A stretch of DNA of 64,000 bases from the NCBI GenBank assembly GCA_028023455.1, contig JAQFVV010000071.1, positions 6,032,650 through 6,096,649 on the forward strand. The letters run 5' to 3'. The notes under the pieces were generated by a model. It was not told the DNA's origin and did not search any database. It was given only the letters and a program-made list of their open reading frames with translations. Below are positions 1 to 10,208 of the stretch, in pieces. Every line of letters begins with the position of its first letter. Positions within the stretch are counted from its first letter, which is position 1. This DNA is from Epiperipatus broadwayi (lineage: Eukaryota > Onychophora > Udeonychophora > Euonychophora > Peripatidae). The position numbers and the translations under genes were made by a program.

Positions 1-63
1 ATATTTAATTCTAACCATGCATTTTGTAAATCATAGATCTATTGTACTTGGATAAAAAAAAAA

Positions 64-519
64 ATCAAGTCAGATGTCACATGACCTACTTTTAATAAAG
101 CTCGTGTTTACAAATGTTATATATAGAGTTTGCAAAACAAACTCTTAACAAGCTTTGAGAATACCCTCAACCCCAGACCAGTTTCTGTATCTAGTGTCAC
201 CAGTGAGATGTTAGCATATTCATTAGGACTAGCCCAGCACTTTATCTGATGTATAACTATTGAGAAGAAAATCTGAAACTTTCAGACATCTATTTGAGTT
301 AGATAGCTGGATTTTTAGACATATAGATGTCTGAAAGTTTCATATTTTTTTCTCAATAATTATTACACATTAGATAAAGTGCTGGGCTAGTCCTAGTATT
401 TTTAATCTAATGAATATGCTAACATCTCACTGACGACGCTAGATGCAGAAACCGGTCTGGGGTTGAGGGTATTCTCAAAGCTTGTTAAGAGTTTGTTTTG
501 CGAACTCTATATATAACAT
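64..519. repeat. Fold-back (palindromic) repeat, family FB1
   Basis: Positions 114-292 and about 321-519 are imperfect reverse complements, leaving a spacer of about 30 bp. Arm landmarks are a block rich in CCCTCAACCCCAGACC, a block reading GTGAGATGTTAGCATATTCAT and a block reading GCCCAGCACTTTATCT, each recurring inverted on the other side. The right arm has an extra insertion of about 15 bp. The left flank (64-113) with its ACATGAC motif recurs beside the related copies near 7.1 and 48.7 kb, so the repeat unit probably extends beyond the palindrome. No coding potential is visible. This is a non-autonomous inverted-repeat element; its superfamily is unknown. Confidence 0.8.
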
Positions 520-834
520 CTATTGTACTTATAGGGTCCTTTCCTGTCGGCTGGGAATATTAATCATTTTACTTTAGAACTTTATATTAGTAAGACTTTT
601 TCCCCTCCTACAACAATTTAGTCTAGCATCTCACTATTTAGATTGCATCGTAAACATTAATAAGTTTTTTAGATCCTTAGAGTTTTCGTAATGTAGAATG
701 TTTTACATAAAGTAAAAATGCATATATTTATCTTTATGTATGTATATATAATTGTCAATAAAAAATACCAATTCCCCCTCCCCAGCCAACTTCTAAAAAC
801 TGAGCGCACGAAAGCAAATTTGCAATATGCATGC
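520..834. other. AT-rich spacer
   Basis: AT-rich sequence without recognisable repeats. A short open frame from 718 has no family resemblance and runs into the following tRNA-like repeat. Confidence 0.5.
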
Positions 835-1010
835 TTATCTTTTCAACAAGTGTGTGATCAGGTGAGTCAGCAATATGAGATGGCACTGAGGGTCGTGTGA
901 AAGTCTGAGTTCGAATCCTGAATGTAGTACATATATAAATGCAGGTTTAAGCCTGTACAGTGTATTACTATGCATGTATATAATTCTATATTTAAAAACA
1001 TCATAGTTAA
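835..1010 (+). repeat. tRNA-like short repeat (family C), copy 1
   Basis: The segment contains a B-box-like GAGTTCGAATCC at about 907-918, preceded by a degenerate tRNA-like 5' half. The same sequence recurs in reverse orientation at 32.29-32.44 and 32.76-32.91 kb, including blocks equivalent to TTTCACA(C/T)GA and CTTTTCAACAAGTG. It is best explained as a tRNA-derived SINE. The B box is best preserved in this copy. Confidence 0.55.
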
Positions 1011-2260
1011 TTATTTGTTTCAGCACCCACGCACACATATATAAACAGACAATTCAGTCTTTATTAACTAGGTCTACTTTTTCCTTTGACACTCTTGAAT
1101 GTCAGGTGTGAACAGTAAATCTTTACAAGACTTAATCCTGTTCTGTTGTTCTCTTAAGTTGCTTTTGAAAGTTTTCGCTGCCAATTAATTTTTATTCCAT
1201 CAGGAATTGTATTAACTAAACATGCTTTGTTGCTTAGATTTAACTTGCTAATACTTTCTTTAGTTATATTCTTTATTGTTTTTATTTGTTTACAATATTC
1301 TTCGTAGATATTTTTACATCACGGGATTTATTATTTCATTATAATATTTGTGAATCAGTTTTGTTAATACGGTAATATATATCAACAATATTTTTATTTA
1401 TTTTTTAAATTTAGTTGGAATTACTAATAGCTTCTCGTTCATCATATTTTAAATAAGTACTTGCTAACATCTTCGGTACTATTTAATTTAATAGTATATT
1501 TATAAGTATATTATATATATATATATATGTATGTGTATATGAATATAGTTCGCATGTTCTTCTTTGTGTGTGTGTGTGTTTATTATTGTGCATGTATCTC
1601 AGTCGTTTTCTTGTGCCACCATCTATTAGAATGTCAGCTTATGTCCACTGTTGCTATCATTATCTGGATATTATAAGCAATTCAGTAGTTTTGTCTAGCC
1701 GGCGCTGCTGAACCAATAGCATTATCTAAGTGAGATCACATAAAGTCTAGATGAAATATAGATACTACAATAATAGCAAGAAACAAGACATAATCACAAA
1801 ACTGCTTTAATATCTTTCAGCTATAAAAACCTTTATTTTAACACATATGCATGCATATAGATGTGGTATATACAATAATTAGAAAGCATTGATAATTTAA
1901 TGGTATTTCTACATGTACATTTTTAAAGATAATTTTCAGTTAAAATATAATCGAGTAAACTATCATTTAGAATTGATACTACAAATTGAAAGCACATCAT
2001 TTAGTAAAAGCATTTATGCGATGCAACTTTGAACCAAACGTGGAACTACTTTTAATTTATTGCCCAAATTATATAATAATTGTAAATCAGACATTAATGC
2101 TTTCAGTGGATGAAAACTGGAAGTATCACAACTAAGAAAATATCAATTCTATCATATGACATATTACTGTTTTAGCAAGATAATATAAAGATACTGAACT
2201 GGTGTCAGATAATTGGCTTAGATTAAAACAGATGTTTTTACTGGCCTTGTAGCTTGATAG
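1011..2260. other. AT-rich spacer with short microsatellites
   Basis: Contains a short (TA)n near 1512-1530 and a (TG)n run near 1565-1581. A weak imperfect inverted repeat may lie between about 1640 and 1815. No gene is seen. Confidence 0.45.
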
Positions 2261-2264
2261 TTTA

Positions 2265-2400
2265 ATGATGGCTGCTACAAGGAAAATGCATTAGATTCTA
2301 AAAGTCCAGATATTACAGTTTGAAAACCCAAAGTTCCTCGCTAATGAAAGCCACAAGTTGGAAATATTCTGGAGATATTGGATACTTAAAGTTCTATTAT
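2265..2400 (+). repeat. Fragment of fold-back/tRNA-like family B
   Basis: The phrases GGCTGCTACAAGG, GCATTAGATTCTAA and TGGAGATATTGGA match the middle of the 15.2-kb and 27.7-kb copies of family B. Both termini are missing, so this is an internal scrap. Confidence 0.5.
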
Positions 2401-2524
2401 GCACTCTCATCTGGCATCTAAAGCTTACTGTGAATAGCATATTACAATTTTTCCTAAATATATTTATAAATAAACATTTTTCTTAAACAGTCATATATAA
2501 TAATTAGAAATTTTTACTCTTTTA

Positions 2525-3389
2525 TATCATCATCATCCTCTTCAAGCATTATCAATACACTGCAGAATGAAGATTTCTCAAAGTTCAATCTGTCTTTTTT
2601 ATAGCCTTTCTTCTTCACATCATCCCAGCACACTTTCTTATTTCATCCATCCATCTCACATGTGGTCTCTTTCTAGGTCTTTTACAATCTCTTAGAATCC
2701 AGTTTAAGATTTTAACTGTCCATCTATTATTATCTCTTCTAGAAATATATCCAGCCCAACTCCATTTCAGTCTCTTAACTCTTTCAATTATGTTAGTAAT
2801 ACCTGTTGTCCATTTCTTGTTACTACCAACATGCATCTCTCCATACTTCTTTGAGTGGTCTAATGTCTCAGTGTTGCTCTTCTGTTAAGTATCCAAGTCT
2901 CGGGTCTATAGATAACAACTGATAAAACACATTTATTAAAATCTTGCTTTTCAAATACATAGGCATATTTCATTTTAATATTAAGTTATTTTTACCAAGT
3001 TTAATACTATGATTAATTTCATCCATTATGTTTACATCTGTAGTAATAATTTGGCCAAAATATTTGTAGTTGTTAACTTCTTCTAATTTATCATTATTAA
3101 CCTTTATTTTTTTCCTTTTGAAAAAATCCATTGGACATTACTTTAGTCTTTTTAACATTCACCTTTAGTCCTACTTTTTTATTTTCATCTGATAATTTTC
3201 ACAAGATTTTCTGAAACTCTAAAGCATTATTCACATAAAACATCATCTGCAAAATCAACATGACTTAAATACTTCCTATTTATTTTTATTTCCTTAAACT
3301 TCTCATTTTAATTTACAAAATACTTCTTGCTTTCTGCTGTAAAAAGGTTTGGAGATATGGAGTCACTGTCACACATTTTTCTCAATGTT
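2525..3389 (-). pseudogene. RTE-clade LINE remnant (RT core to C-terminus), antisense
   Basis: Read on the minus strand, this matches the 3' two-thirds of the RTE element at 12.5-14.0 kb. The best open piece (2615-2836) encodes the C-terminal block with RLKWSWAGYISRRDNNRW and KRPRKRPHVRWMDEIRKCAG. Higher coordinates match the region from the GVRQGDSISP motif onward, for example the TTTGGAGATATGGAGTCAC block near 3350. The frame is broken in several places and the catalytic FADD region is degraded. The 3' end lies near 2525 with the (TCATCA)n complement of the RTE tail. The 5' end is truncated at about 3389, a few bases before the TIR transposon that follows. A normal RTE protein has an N-terminal endonuclease, which is absent here. 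It is a dead copy. Confidence 0.85.
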
Positions 3390-3395
3390 TTCTCA

Positions 3396-4155
3396 ATACC
3401 ATATAATACTAAATTGTCCATTCACTTTACTGCTGTTACACAATGCTTTATTTACTAAATTTGAATTTAAAATTGAGGCTAGGAGATATAATGTTCTGAA
3501 GAAGATTGGTGAGGCAATCAAAACTGTAAACTGTAAAAAAGGGTGGGCTAGGAAATATAAAGTTCTGAAGAAGATTGCTGGGGCAATCAAAACTGTAAAC
3601 TGCAAAAAAGGGTGGGCTAGGAAATATAAAGTTCTGAAGAAATTTGCTGGGGCAATCAAAACTGTAAACTATAAAAAAGGGTGAGCTAGGAAATATAAAG
3701 TTCTGAAGAAGATTGCTGCAGCAATCAAAAGTGTAAACTGTAAAAAAGGGTGGGCTAGGAAATATAAAGTTCTGAAGAAAGTTTCTGGGGCAATCAAAAC
3801 TGTAAATTGCAAAAAAGGGTGGGCTAGGAAATATAAAGTTCTGAAGAAAGTTGCTGGGGCAATCAAAACTGCAAACTGTAAAAAAGGGTGGGCTAGGAAA
3901 TATAAAGTTCTGAAGAAGATTTCTGGGCAATCAAAACTGTAAACTGTAAAAAAGGGTGAGCTAGGAAATATAAAATTCTGAAGAAGATTGCTGTGGCAAT
4001 CAAAAGTATAAACTGTAAAAAAGGGTGGGCTAGGAAATATAAAGTTCTGAAGAAAGTTGCTGGAGCAATCGATACTGTAAACTGTAAAAAGGGTCTTAAA
4101 TAAAGCATTGTGTAACAGTAGCAAAGTGAATGGACAATTTAGTATTATATGGTAT
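3396..4155. mobile_element. TIR transposon carrying an internal minisatellite
   Basis: Two 59-bp terminal inverted repeats (3396-3454 and 4097-4155) differ at only two positions. Both begin ATACCATATAATACTAAATT when read inward. If the outermost ATA is partly target, the element is CC...GG flanked by TA on both sides (3397-3398, 4153-4154), consistent with a TA target duplication of the Tc1/mariner type. The interior is almost entirely a tandem array with about 23 bp of unique sequence on the left. No transposase is encoded, so it is a non-autonomous MITE-like element. It sits at the truncated 5' edge of the antisense RTE remnant. Confidence 0.85.
3478..4096. repeat. 69-bp tandem repeat array, nine units
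   Basis: Units start at 3478, 3547, 3616, 3685, 3754, 3823, 3892, 3960 and 4029. The period is 69 bp except one 68-bp unit, where a G is lost in a GGGG run. Each unit starts with GCTAGGAAATATAAAGTTCT and ends in a run of A followed by GGGTG. Because 69 is divisible by three, open frames of 70-165 codons with 23-residue repeats appear in several frames on both strands. The plus frame is stopped in unit 3/4 by TGG to TGA, and frames shift at the 68-bp unit. Unit-to-unit changes often alter the amino acid, so purifying selection is not apparent. I regard the frames as by-products of the period. Confidence 0.92.
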
Positions 4156-4700
4156 ACATTTGGCAACGCAATGAAAAAGAGTAGTATGTTTTCTTAATAT
4201 TAAATCACTATATAATGTGATTGTTACTGTTTCATTTTTATAGATATTGTTCAAAATAAGACAGTGTCTGTCTATAATTTGTGATCAGTGCTATTATTTA
4301 CTTATATATAGTATGTTTTCCATCCACTTCAAAAATAATAGTTTATGGAGTTATTGTATATTATGAGCACTTGAAAATTACTATTTTTTTAAACAAAGAT
4401 TACTTTTGTCCACTGATTTATTGTTAATTTCAGGTGGAGTATCAATCTTGAAGTGTAAAAACCAAAAGTTGCTAATCTTATATCATAAATTCATATTATT
4501 CTTGTAATGAATTTAATTCAACATTAAATAAAAACATAGAGTTCACAAAATGAAAAATTTAACAAAAGTCTTAAAAAAGGAAAGTAATGAAAAGTATATG
4601 AAAAAAAACAAGAAAGATTACAAAAAAATGGGGTTACTTTCAATACAGAAATATGTTTATGTGTCTCAAAAGGAAACTTTACGATGTATATGAGTTTTAT
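4156..4700. other. AT-rich spacer
   Basis: No repeats or coding features recognised. Confidence 0.45.
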
Positions 4701-4704
4701 CAGT

Positions 4705-4882
4705 GTTTATTTATGGATCTAAGACTGACACTTAACAGTAGACCAATACAGAGTATTACTCAATGAAATAAGGAGAAACATATATTAGGGATAACATAAA
4801 CAGATCTAAACTCAAATGGATTAGTGAGAAAACAGGTATTATTGATATTAGTAAAAGAATTTAGAGACTGAAATGGAGATGT
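4705..4882 (+). pseudogene. Short RTE-like LINE fragment
   Basis: The sequence from TTTATGGATCTAAGACTGA through AAACAGGTATTATTGATATT to AGACTGAAATGGAGATG aligns with the RTE segment at 13,576-13,755 (encoding the YGSETWTLNRR to RLKWSW region). It carries many substitutions, small deletions and stop codons. It stops where the following inverted-end repeat begins, so that repeat probably truncated it by insertion. Confidence 0.6.
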
Positions 4883-5275
4883 TTTCCTGAAGGTTTGTGA
4901 TGATGGTGTTCTAGTTGTATTTTTATATTGGACTATTTCCATCATCTAATAATGAATATTGAATGTCTTTAGAAAAATTTAACTTTTATTTAGATAACCA
5001 AATACATTCAACTGTGAGTAATAGCACATCAAACAGGTCAATGTTTTGGGAGGTATTATTTCCCCCTCTTCTTTAGGTGTTGCTGGTCTGACTAGTGTCA
5101 GCACTAGCATGAGATTTGAATCTGGACCCTTAGATTCTTGAGTATTGAATTTTAAGGTAATGCTCTAACCAATTGAGCCATTCTGCCAAAGGCAACAGTC
5201 AGTTGAAATATCATATACTTATCTATGAGGTTCCTCCTGATTTCTCCACTTTTTCCTAAGAGCAAAGTTGATTAG
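4883..5275 (-). repeat. tRNA-like element with inverted ends (family A), copy 1
   Basis: On the minus strand the core (about 5100-5192) has an A-box-like TGGCTCAATTGG, GTTAGAGCA and a B-box-like stretch (GGTCCAGATTCAAATC). The whole core matches copy 2 at 34.54-34.63 kb, including the shared tail with CAGCAACACCT. The flank at 4883-4990 corresponds to both arms of the inverted repeat seen in copy 2. The opposite arm is largely missing here, although the shared AGTGGAGAAATCAGGAGGAA block at 5234-5253 is present. It is derived from a tRNA, possibly a leucine type because of the long region between the anticodon arm and T arm. It is not a functional tRNA. Confidence 0.65.
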
Positions 5276-6290
5276 TGGTTTCCATATATTATGTATAGTC
5301 ACACTAGGTTGGCTTATGGGATTTTTTGCCATTATCATGTGAGAAGCTTCTTTAACCACTTAATGGGTAGTTAATTTTATTGGCTGAGTGAGGTAAAACT
5401 GTAAACTTTTAATTGGTCAACTCACAAATTCAAGCATCAAAATATATTCATTTTTTAATATTATATTCACTTTAGTTTCGTTTGTAAAAAGTATATTAAT
5501 AATTTGTCAGGTTATGAAAGTGAACGAAAGTTTTTTCAAAAATAAATTTTTATTTATAATTATAAAAATATTCGATAGCGACAAATTAAAAATGAATGTT
5601 ACTCACCAACCAAAAAGTTTTGCTGATGTCAGTGATTTCTTTCCCAATTTTACGTTGCAGAAAAGTAAATAATTTTTGCTAAAGTCTTAACTATTTTTCT
5701 AAAATAATTTTATTTTTAGTATATTTTATCAAAATAATTTATAACATATATACATGTGTCTGGAAAACAATACAAATACTTAGAGATAAAATTATTAATT
5801 TTGCTAAAGTTATTAAGGTATAATATCAATGTTTAAACCTGGAGAATTATTTATTAAGAAATATCAAAGCACGATTTTCTACATTCTTGTTATTATATTC
5901 TCATGCTGCTTGTTGGAATCATTTGTATTTCATACATCTAGACAGAGACTTTATTAAATTCAAATTGTACTTGCATGTATATTATAGTACTCTAGGATTG
6001 TAACACTTCATTAAGGTGAATGGAATAACATTTATTTTGAATGGAATTTATGACAATGAATAATGAGATGAGTCTTATAGAAATTAATATTTAGCGATAT
6101 TCAATGTTTTATATGTATGTCACAAATGGGACTTATACTACAGGATAGTGTATCACGTGATAACTATCTAAATAGATTAATATACACAAATATTTTCCTG
6201 ATAAAATTATATTGGTAATCTAATTGGAATCAATTTTAATATTGATTTTGGATCATTGTTGCTAAACAGATGCTGGATTTTAATGAATAA
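5276..6290. other. AT-rich spacer
   Basis: No recognisable gene or repeat. Confidence 0.45.
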
Positions 6291-6295
6291 TGAAA

Positions 6296-6370
6296 TCTTA
6301 AGTGCACTGGATTATGGGTATTGTGTATAGCATCATCCTTGTAGATTGTTCAATTTCACCTATAAGATTT
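6296..6370 (+). repeat. Possible 5' fragment of dispersed repeat D
   Basis: GCACTGGATTATGGGT followed by a looser match resembles the start of the repeat at 37.8 kb. Only about 75 bp is alignable by eye. Confidence 0.3.
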
Positions 6371-6680
6371 TATTGCATCTGTGTCTGAAAAGTTACCTAA
6401 TATATATATATGCTTGCTTGCTAAAGTATAAATGACTAAACATATACATAATTAGAGAAAAATAGTAACAATTGATGAAAATTATAGATAACATTTAATT
6501 AAATATCATCTGAATAATTTATTTAGATTTTAATATTGTCTTAGTAATAAATCTTAATAAGTTAAGGATTCTTCATAAATTTTGTATTCCTTTGATAAAA
6601 TTAATATAGATACATATTTTCCTCTAGTTCTGAAAGTAAATCTGAGTTTAGCATCACCATGTATATAAACATTAATATAA

Positions 6681-7080
6681 TGAGCATACTAATAGCTCTA
6701 AACAAGTTTTTTTGATAAATGCTGCAAGAGAAAGCATATAAAATCTCTATCTAAAATTATCCCCATCCCCAAACAGGTTTTGAGCTAATGGTTCTCATCA
6801 GTGAGATGCTAGGACATTCAGACCCTAGATCTAAAATAGCTGGATTTAAAGACATATAGATGTCTGAAATTTTCAGATTTTTTACTTAATAGTTAAGTAT
6901 TCAATAAATGTGGGCTTGAGTTTGAATTTTATATCTAGGGTCTGAATGTCCTAGTACCTCACTGATGAGAGCCTTTAGCTTGAAACCGGTTTGGAGATAG
7001 GAATAATTCTAGATAGAGATTTTAGATGCTTTCTCTTGTGATATTTATTAATAAAGCTTGGTTAGAGCTATTAGCATGTC
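6681..7080. repeat. Fold-back repeat, family FB2
   Basis: The left arm starting GAGCATACTAATAGCTCTAA and the right arm ending at GAGCTATTAGCATGTC are imperfect reverse complements over about 170 bp each. The centre shares a self-complementary motif (AGACATATAGATGTCT) and flanking sequence with FB1. The FB2 arms also keep the ACCGGTTT and TCATCAGTGAG signatures seen in FB1, but other arm sequence differs, so FB2 is a related subfamily. Confidence 0.78.
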
Positions 7081-7450
7081 CATTACCTTACATTTGTAAA
7101 TATATGCTTATTAAATTAAGTCACATGTTGTATGACTTGGTTTTCTTACTATTATACTACAATTATTACACATTAAGTTTTATTTCTTTAGTATATCATT
7201 AATTTCATTATTTATTATTACTTGATGTAAATAAATTGTTCTCATTATTTATTAAAATGAAAGATCTGAGTTTATTTACTTTAATTAATTAAAAGGCAAT
7301 AACTATAAATTGTATTTGAAGGGATATATAGACAAATGAACATTAACTAGTATGTGGTTTAACATTATTATTTCATATCCATCTTAGCTAATTAATAATT
7401 AAATCAGTTTTTTTAAATTGTTTACCCTGATTTTAATAAAACGTTTTACT
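7081..7450. other. AT-rich spacer
   Basis: No gene seen. A CACATGTTGTATGAC motif near 7122 resembles the outer flank of FB1. Confidence 0.4.
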
Positions 7451-7454
7451 TACA

Positions 7455-9060
7455 AACTGATAGCAGTGGGTTTGAACGGGTGTAAGTCAACTTCAAATTC
7501 ATGAAGAGCCACATGTGTTATATTTTCTAAGCTGGTTGATTGCCAAGTTACAATAGAAATGGAAGCACTCACAGTTGTGTGGGCATTTCAAAAATTGAAA
7601 CAATTCTTATTAGAGTCTTAGATAATATTTATCACTGATCATAAAATTTTGGAATTCTGAAATAAGACGTTACATAAACCATGAACATCTTATTAGGTGG
7701 AATTTATTTCTTCAACAGTTTTGTTATAAAGTCCAATACTGCCCAGGATCAAATAATGTTGTAGCCGACATACTTTGTCATCATCCTGTAGAAATACAGC
7801 ATATGGATCCCAATATGGAGAATTATTATTCATTAATGCAATCATTTAACTATAGGTGAGACAGTAGAAGATCTGCATAGTATATCATTGTTATAAACAC
7901 CAAGATACAGGGTTGAATAAAATTATACAGCGTATCAAAGAAATACAAGAATTCAATCGTGAACATAATTCAAAAATTAACAAAACCTGTTCTAGATACA
8001 AAATAGAACAAAGTTTGATAACATACAAAACCAAAGATAATGATGATTAATCATGGAAACTACATGAGTAAAAAAATAATTTTTTATGTACATTATCTTT
8101 ATGATCACTTTGGGCCTTGAAAATAAAGAATGAATTGTGGAAATTTTTCTACTGTCCATCTATATATTCTTCTATACTTGATTGTTTGAAATATTGTGAG
8201 ATATGCCTAAAATCCAAATACACCAATAAAACATACATAGGTAAAAACCAATATATCTTAGCCATAGATTTCTATGGACCCCTGCCCCATTTTAAAAGAT
8301 TCAAATTCATTTTAGTAATATATGATATTTTTTAAGTATGGGATGGCCTATCGTGTTATTAAAATTGATGTTGATTGTTATAAATGTGTTACAAAATTAC
8401 TGATACCTCTTAGTAAGTAAACCTAAATTAATACTCATAAATCATGCCACATCTTTTCGATCAAAAGCTTGGAAATGTTGGATTAAGAAACAGAAAATTA
8501 ACATATATAGGTAATGATTCTCAATCTAATCCATGCAAGAGAGTCATGAAAGAGTTAAGCCAGTTGTTTTGTGTAAATTTGGGTGGAAATCATCATTATT
8601 GTATCAAGAAATTAAAGGATGTCATTAATTATATTAATATTACTCAAAAATGAACCCATGGGATTTTTTACAATGCATTTGCATTATGGATACCCTGAAC
8701 CAATATTAGTTAAGTTGCCTATGTCCATAATATCAGAGCAAGTGAGTAAGGAGCATGTCTTAATTAAAGCACTGGTAAATATAAAGAAAATGAGGCAGAA
8801 AAGGATAGCCCAGGCAAACCAAATACATTATAGATTCCAAATAAATGATTTCATTTTAGTACACACACCTGATGTTAATGACCCCAAGAAACACAAATTT
8901 AAAAAAAAATTATAATTGGTATGAGGGTCTGTTCGAAATTTAAAAGTGGATCGATGAGAATGCATTTCTGCTTGAGACCCCTGAAGGTCTGTAGGGCATC
9001 TGTAATGCATATATCTTATGGCCATATAACTCATAAGTCAAAAGAAAATATGCTAAACAA
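7455..9060 (+). pseudogene. Ty3/gypsy retrotransposon pol remnant (RNase H and integrase)
   Basis: Several frames together follow the order of a Ty3/gypsy polyprotein. From about 7459, RNase H pieces read DSSGFERV, HEEPHVLYFLS, MEALTVVWAFQKLKQFLLES and then ITDHK. Next comes a YCPGSNNVVADILCHHP segment, the usual RNase H to integrase linker. At 8117-8335 lie the C-x2-C part of the integrase zinc-binding domain (YCEICLKSKYTNK) and the first catalytic aspartate in AIDFYGPLP. At 8444-8653 is the core end (SQSNPCKRVMKELSQL), with lysine where the catalytic glutamate is expected. At 8619-8915 is the C-terminal domain (YRFQINDFILVHTP). Stops and frameshifts break it throughout. RT and gag are absent here. 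No LTR was confirmed, although a polyadenylation-like AATAAA lies near 9124. Confidence 0.85.
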
Positions 9061-9345
9061 ATAACTGGGGATAATTAAGCACTACTATGTAATATAAATT
9101 TATATATTGTACTTGGTTCCACTGAATAAACTTTATTACTAGGTTTAAATATCTTTTAACATAACCTTTTAAAATCTTTTGGTATCTTGGCTTTAGTTTT
9201 AATATCTAAACTTTAATAAGTTGTATTGCATATTTTTCTGGGTAATTATTATTTTATATTTTCAATATTAACATTAGTTATTAAATAATGTCTTTTTAAA
9301 TATTTCATTTCATTATGCAATTATTCAACTATATCTTTAAAACAC

Positions 9346-9590
9346 AGGAATGGAGTAGCACTTCAAGCAGAGGGGAGAATACTATTGATAGCACAGCCAT
9401 CAATGATACCCACAGCCTGATCAGGCTATGCACAGCATAACACAACCACATTTCTTAACTGTGGCCCACCTTGACTGCTGGAGCAAAAATCCTCATGAGA
9501 ATCACACTCAGGTGCAAGCCAACTGTACATCATATAACCGGCATGCTTGGATTATAGGCATACAATCCAGCACTTAAAATATTCCAAGCT
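9346..9590 (-). repeat. Dispersed SINE-like repeat D, copy 1
   Basis: The reverse complement matches 37.81-38.06 kb over about 245 bp. Shared blocks include GTGCTGGATTGTATGCC-type start, AGGTGGGCCACAGT, GTGGGTATCATTGAT and a final GCTTGAAGTGCTA-type end. It is markedly less AT-rich than its surroundings. No TIR or coding frame was found. Confidence 0.65.
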
Positions 9591-9780
9591 ATCTTATACT
9601 CTTAATCAGGGGTCCAACACACTAATTTAACACAATAAAATTTTACATAGAAAATATAAATGATTAATCAGGCAAAAAATTTATAATAGTCCTTTTGTTA
9701 AAGTTCATTTCATTTAAAATAAAGTGTCTCTGGACAATTTTTATGGAAAATATATTTAGCTAGGTTTTTGTAATATTGAG
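9591..9780. other. AT-rich spacer
   Basis: Nothing recognised. Confidence 0.4.
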
Positions 9781-10188
9781 ATGACACTGTTCATTTGGTT
9801 TTGTTTTGCATTAATGTTACTTTTCAACTGTTTGGCTTTTTGTCTCTATTGATGGTTTCAGGGCATGTCTTCCATTTTTTAGCTTAACACTGGAGGAAAG
9901 AGAGTAGTGGTAGCATCTATTTCATGACTTAGACATTGGTTCCAGGCATAGACAGTTGATTTTAGTAGAGGACTTTGGGGTCTGAAGTCTAATTGAACAC
10001 TTCTAAGGCAGTTTAGCACATATTGCTAGTTTTGCAGCTTCTGCTATATTTTCTGCACCAGTAATGACTGGCTCTATTCTGTTTTTAAATTTCTAAACTC
10101 TGGAGCAATGAATAATGTATCAGCATGAAGTCTGGAATAACTAGATCACAAAATGAAGAGTGGATCACTTAAGACTCAAGAATGAAAT
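9781..10188. other. Unassigned higher-complexity segment ending in (AAT)n
   Basis: This stretch is more GC-balanced and less repetitive than the flanking DNA. It ends in an (AAT) run at about 10,189-10,206, as retroposed sequences here often do. Stop codons occur in all frames. On the minus strand short pieces of plausible protein sequence are separated by stops, so a decayed element is possible. Confidence 0.3.
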
Positions 10189-10208
10189 AATAATAATAAT
10201 AATAATAG

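Noticed and set aside
1640-1815. Weak fold-back
   Set aside because: Only scattered complementary blocks; similarity could be chance in AT-rich DNA.
3448-4166. Minus-strand open frames with repeated FLQNFIFPSPPFF-like 23-residue units
   Set aside because: Produced by the 69-bp period, present in several frames at once and broken by the 68-bp unit. No start context or domain.
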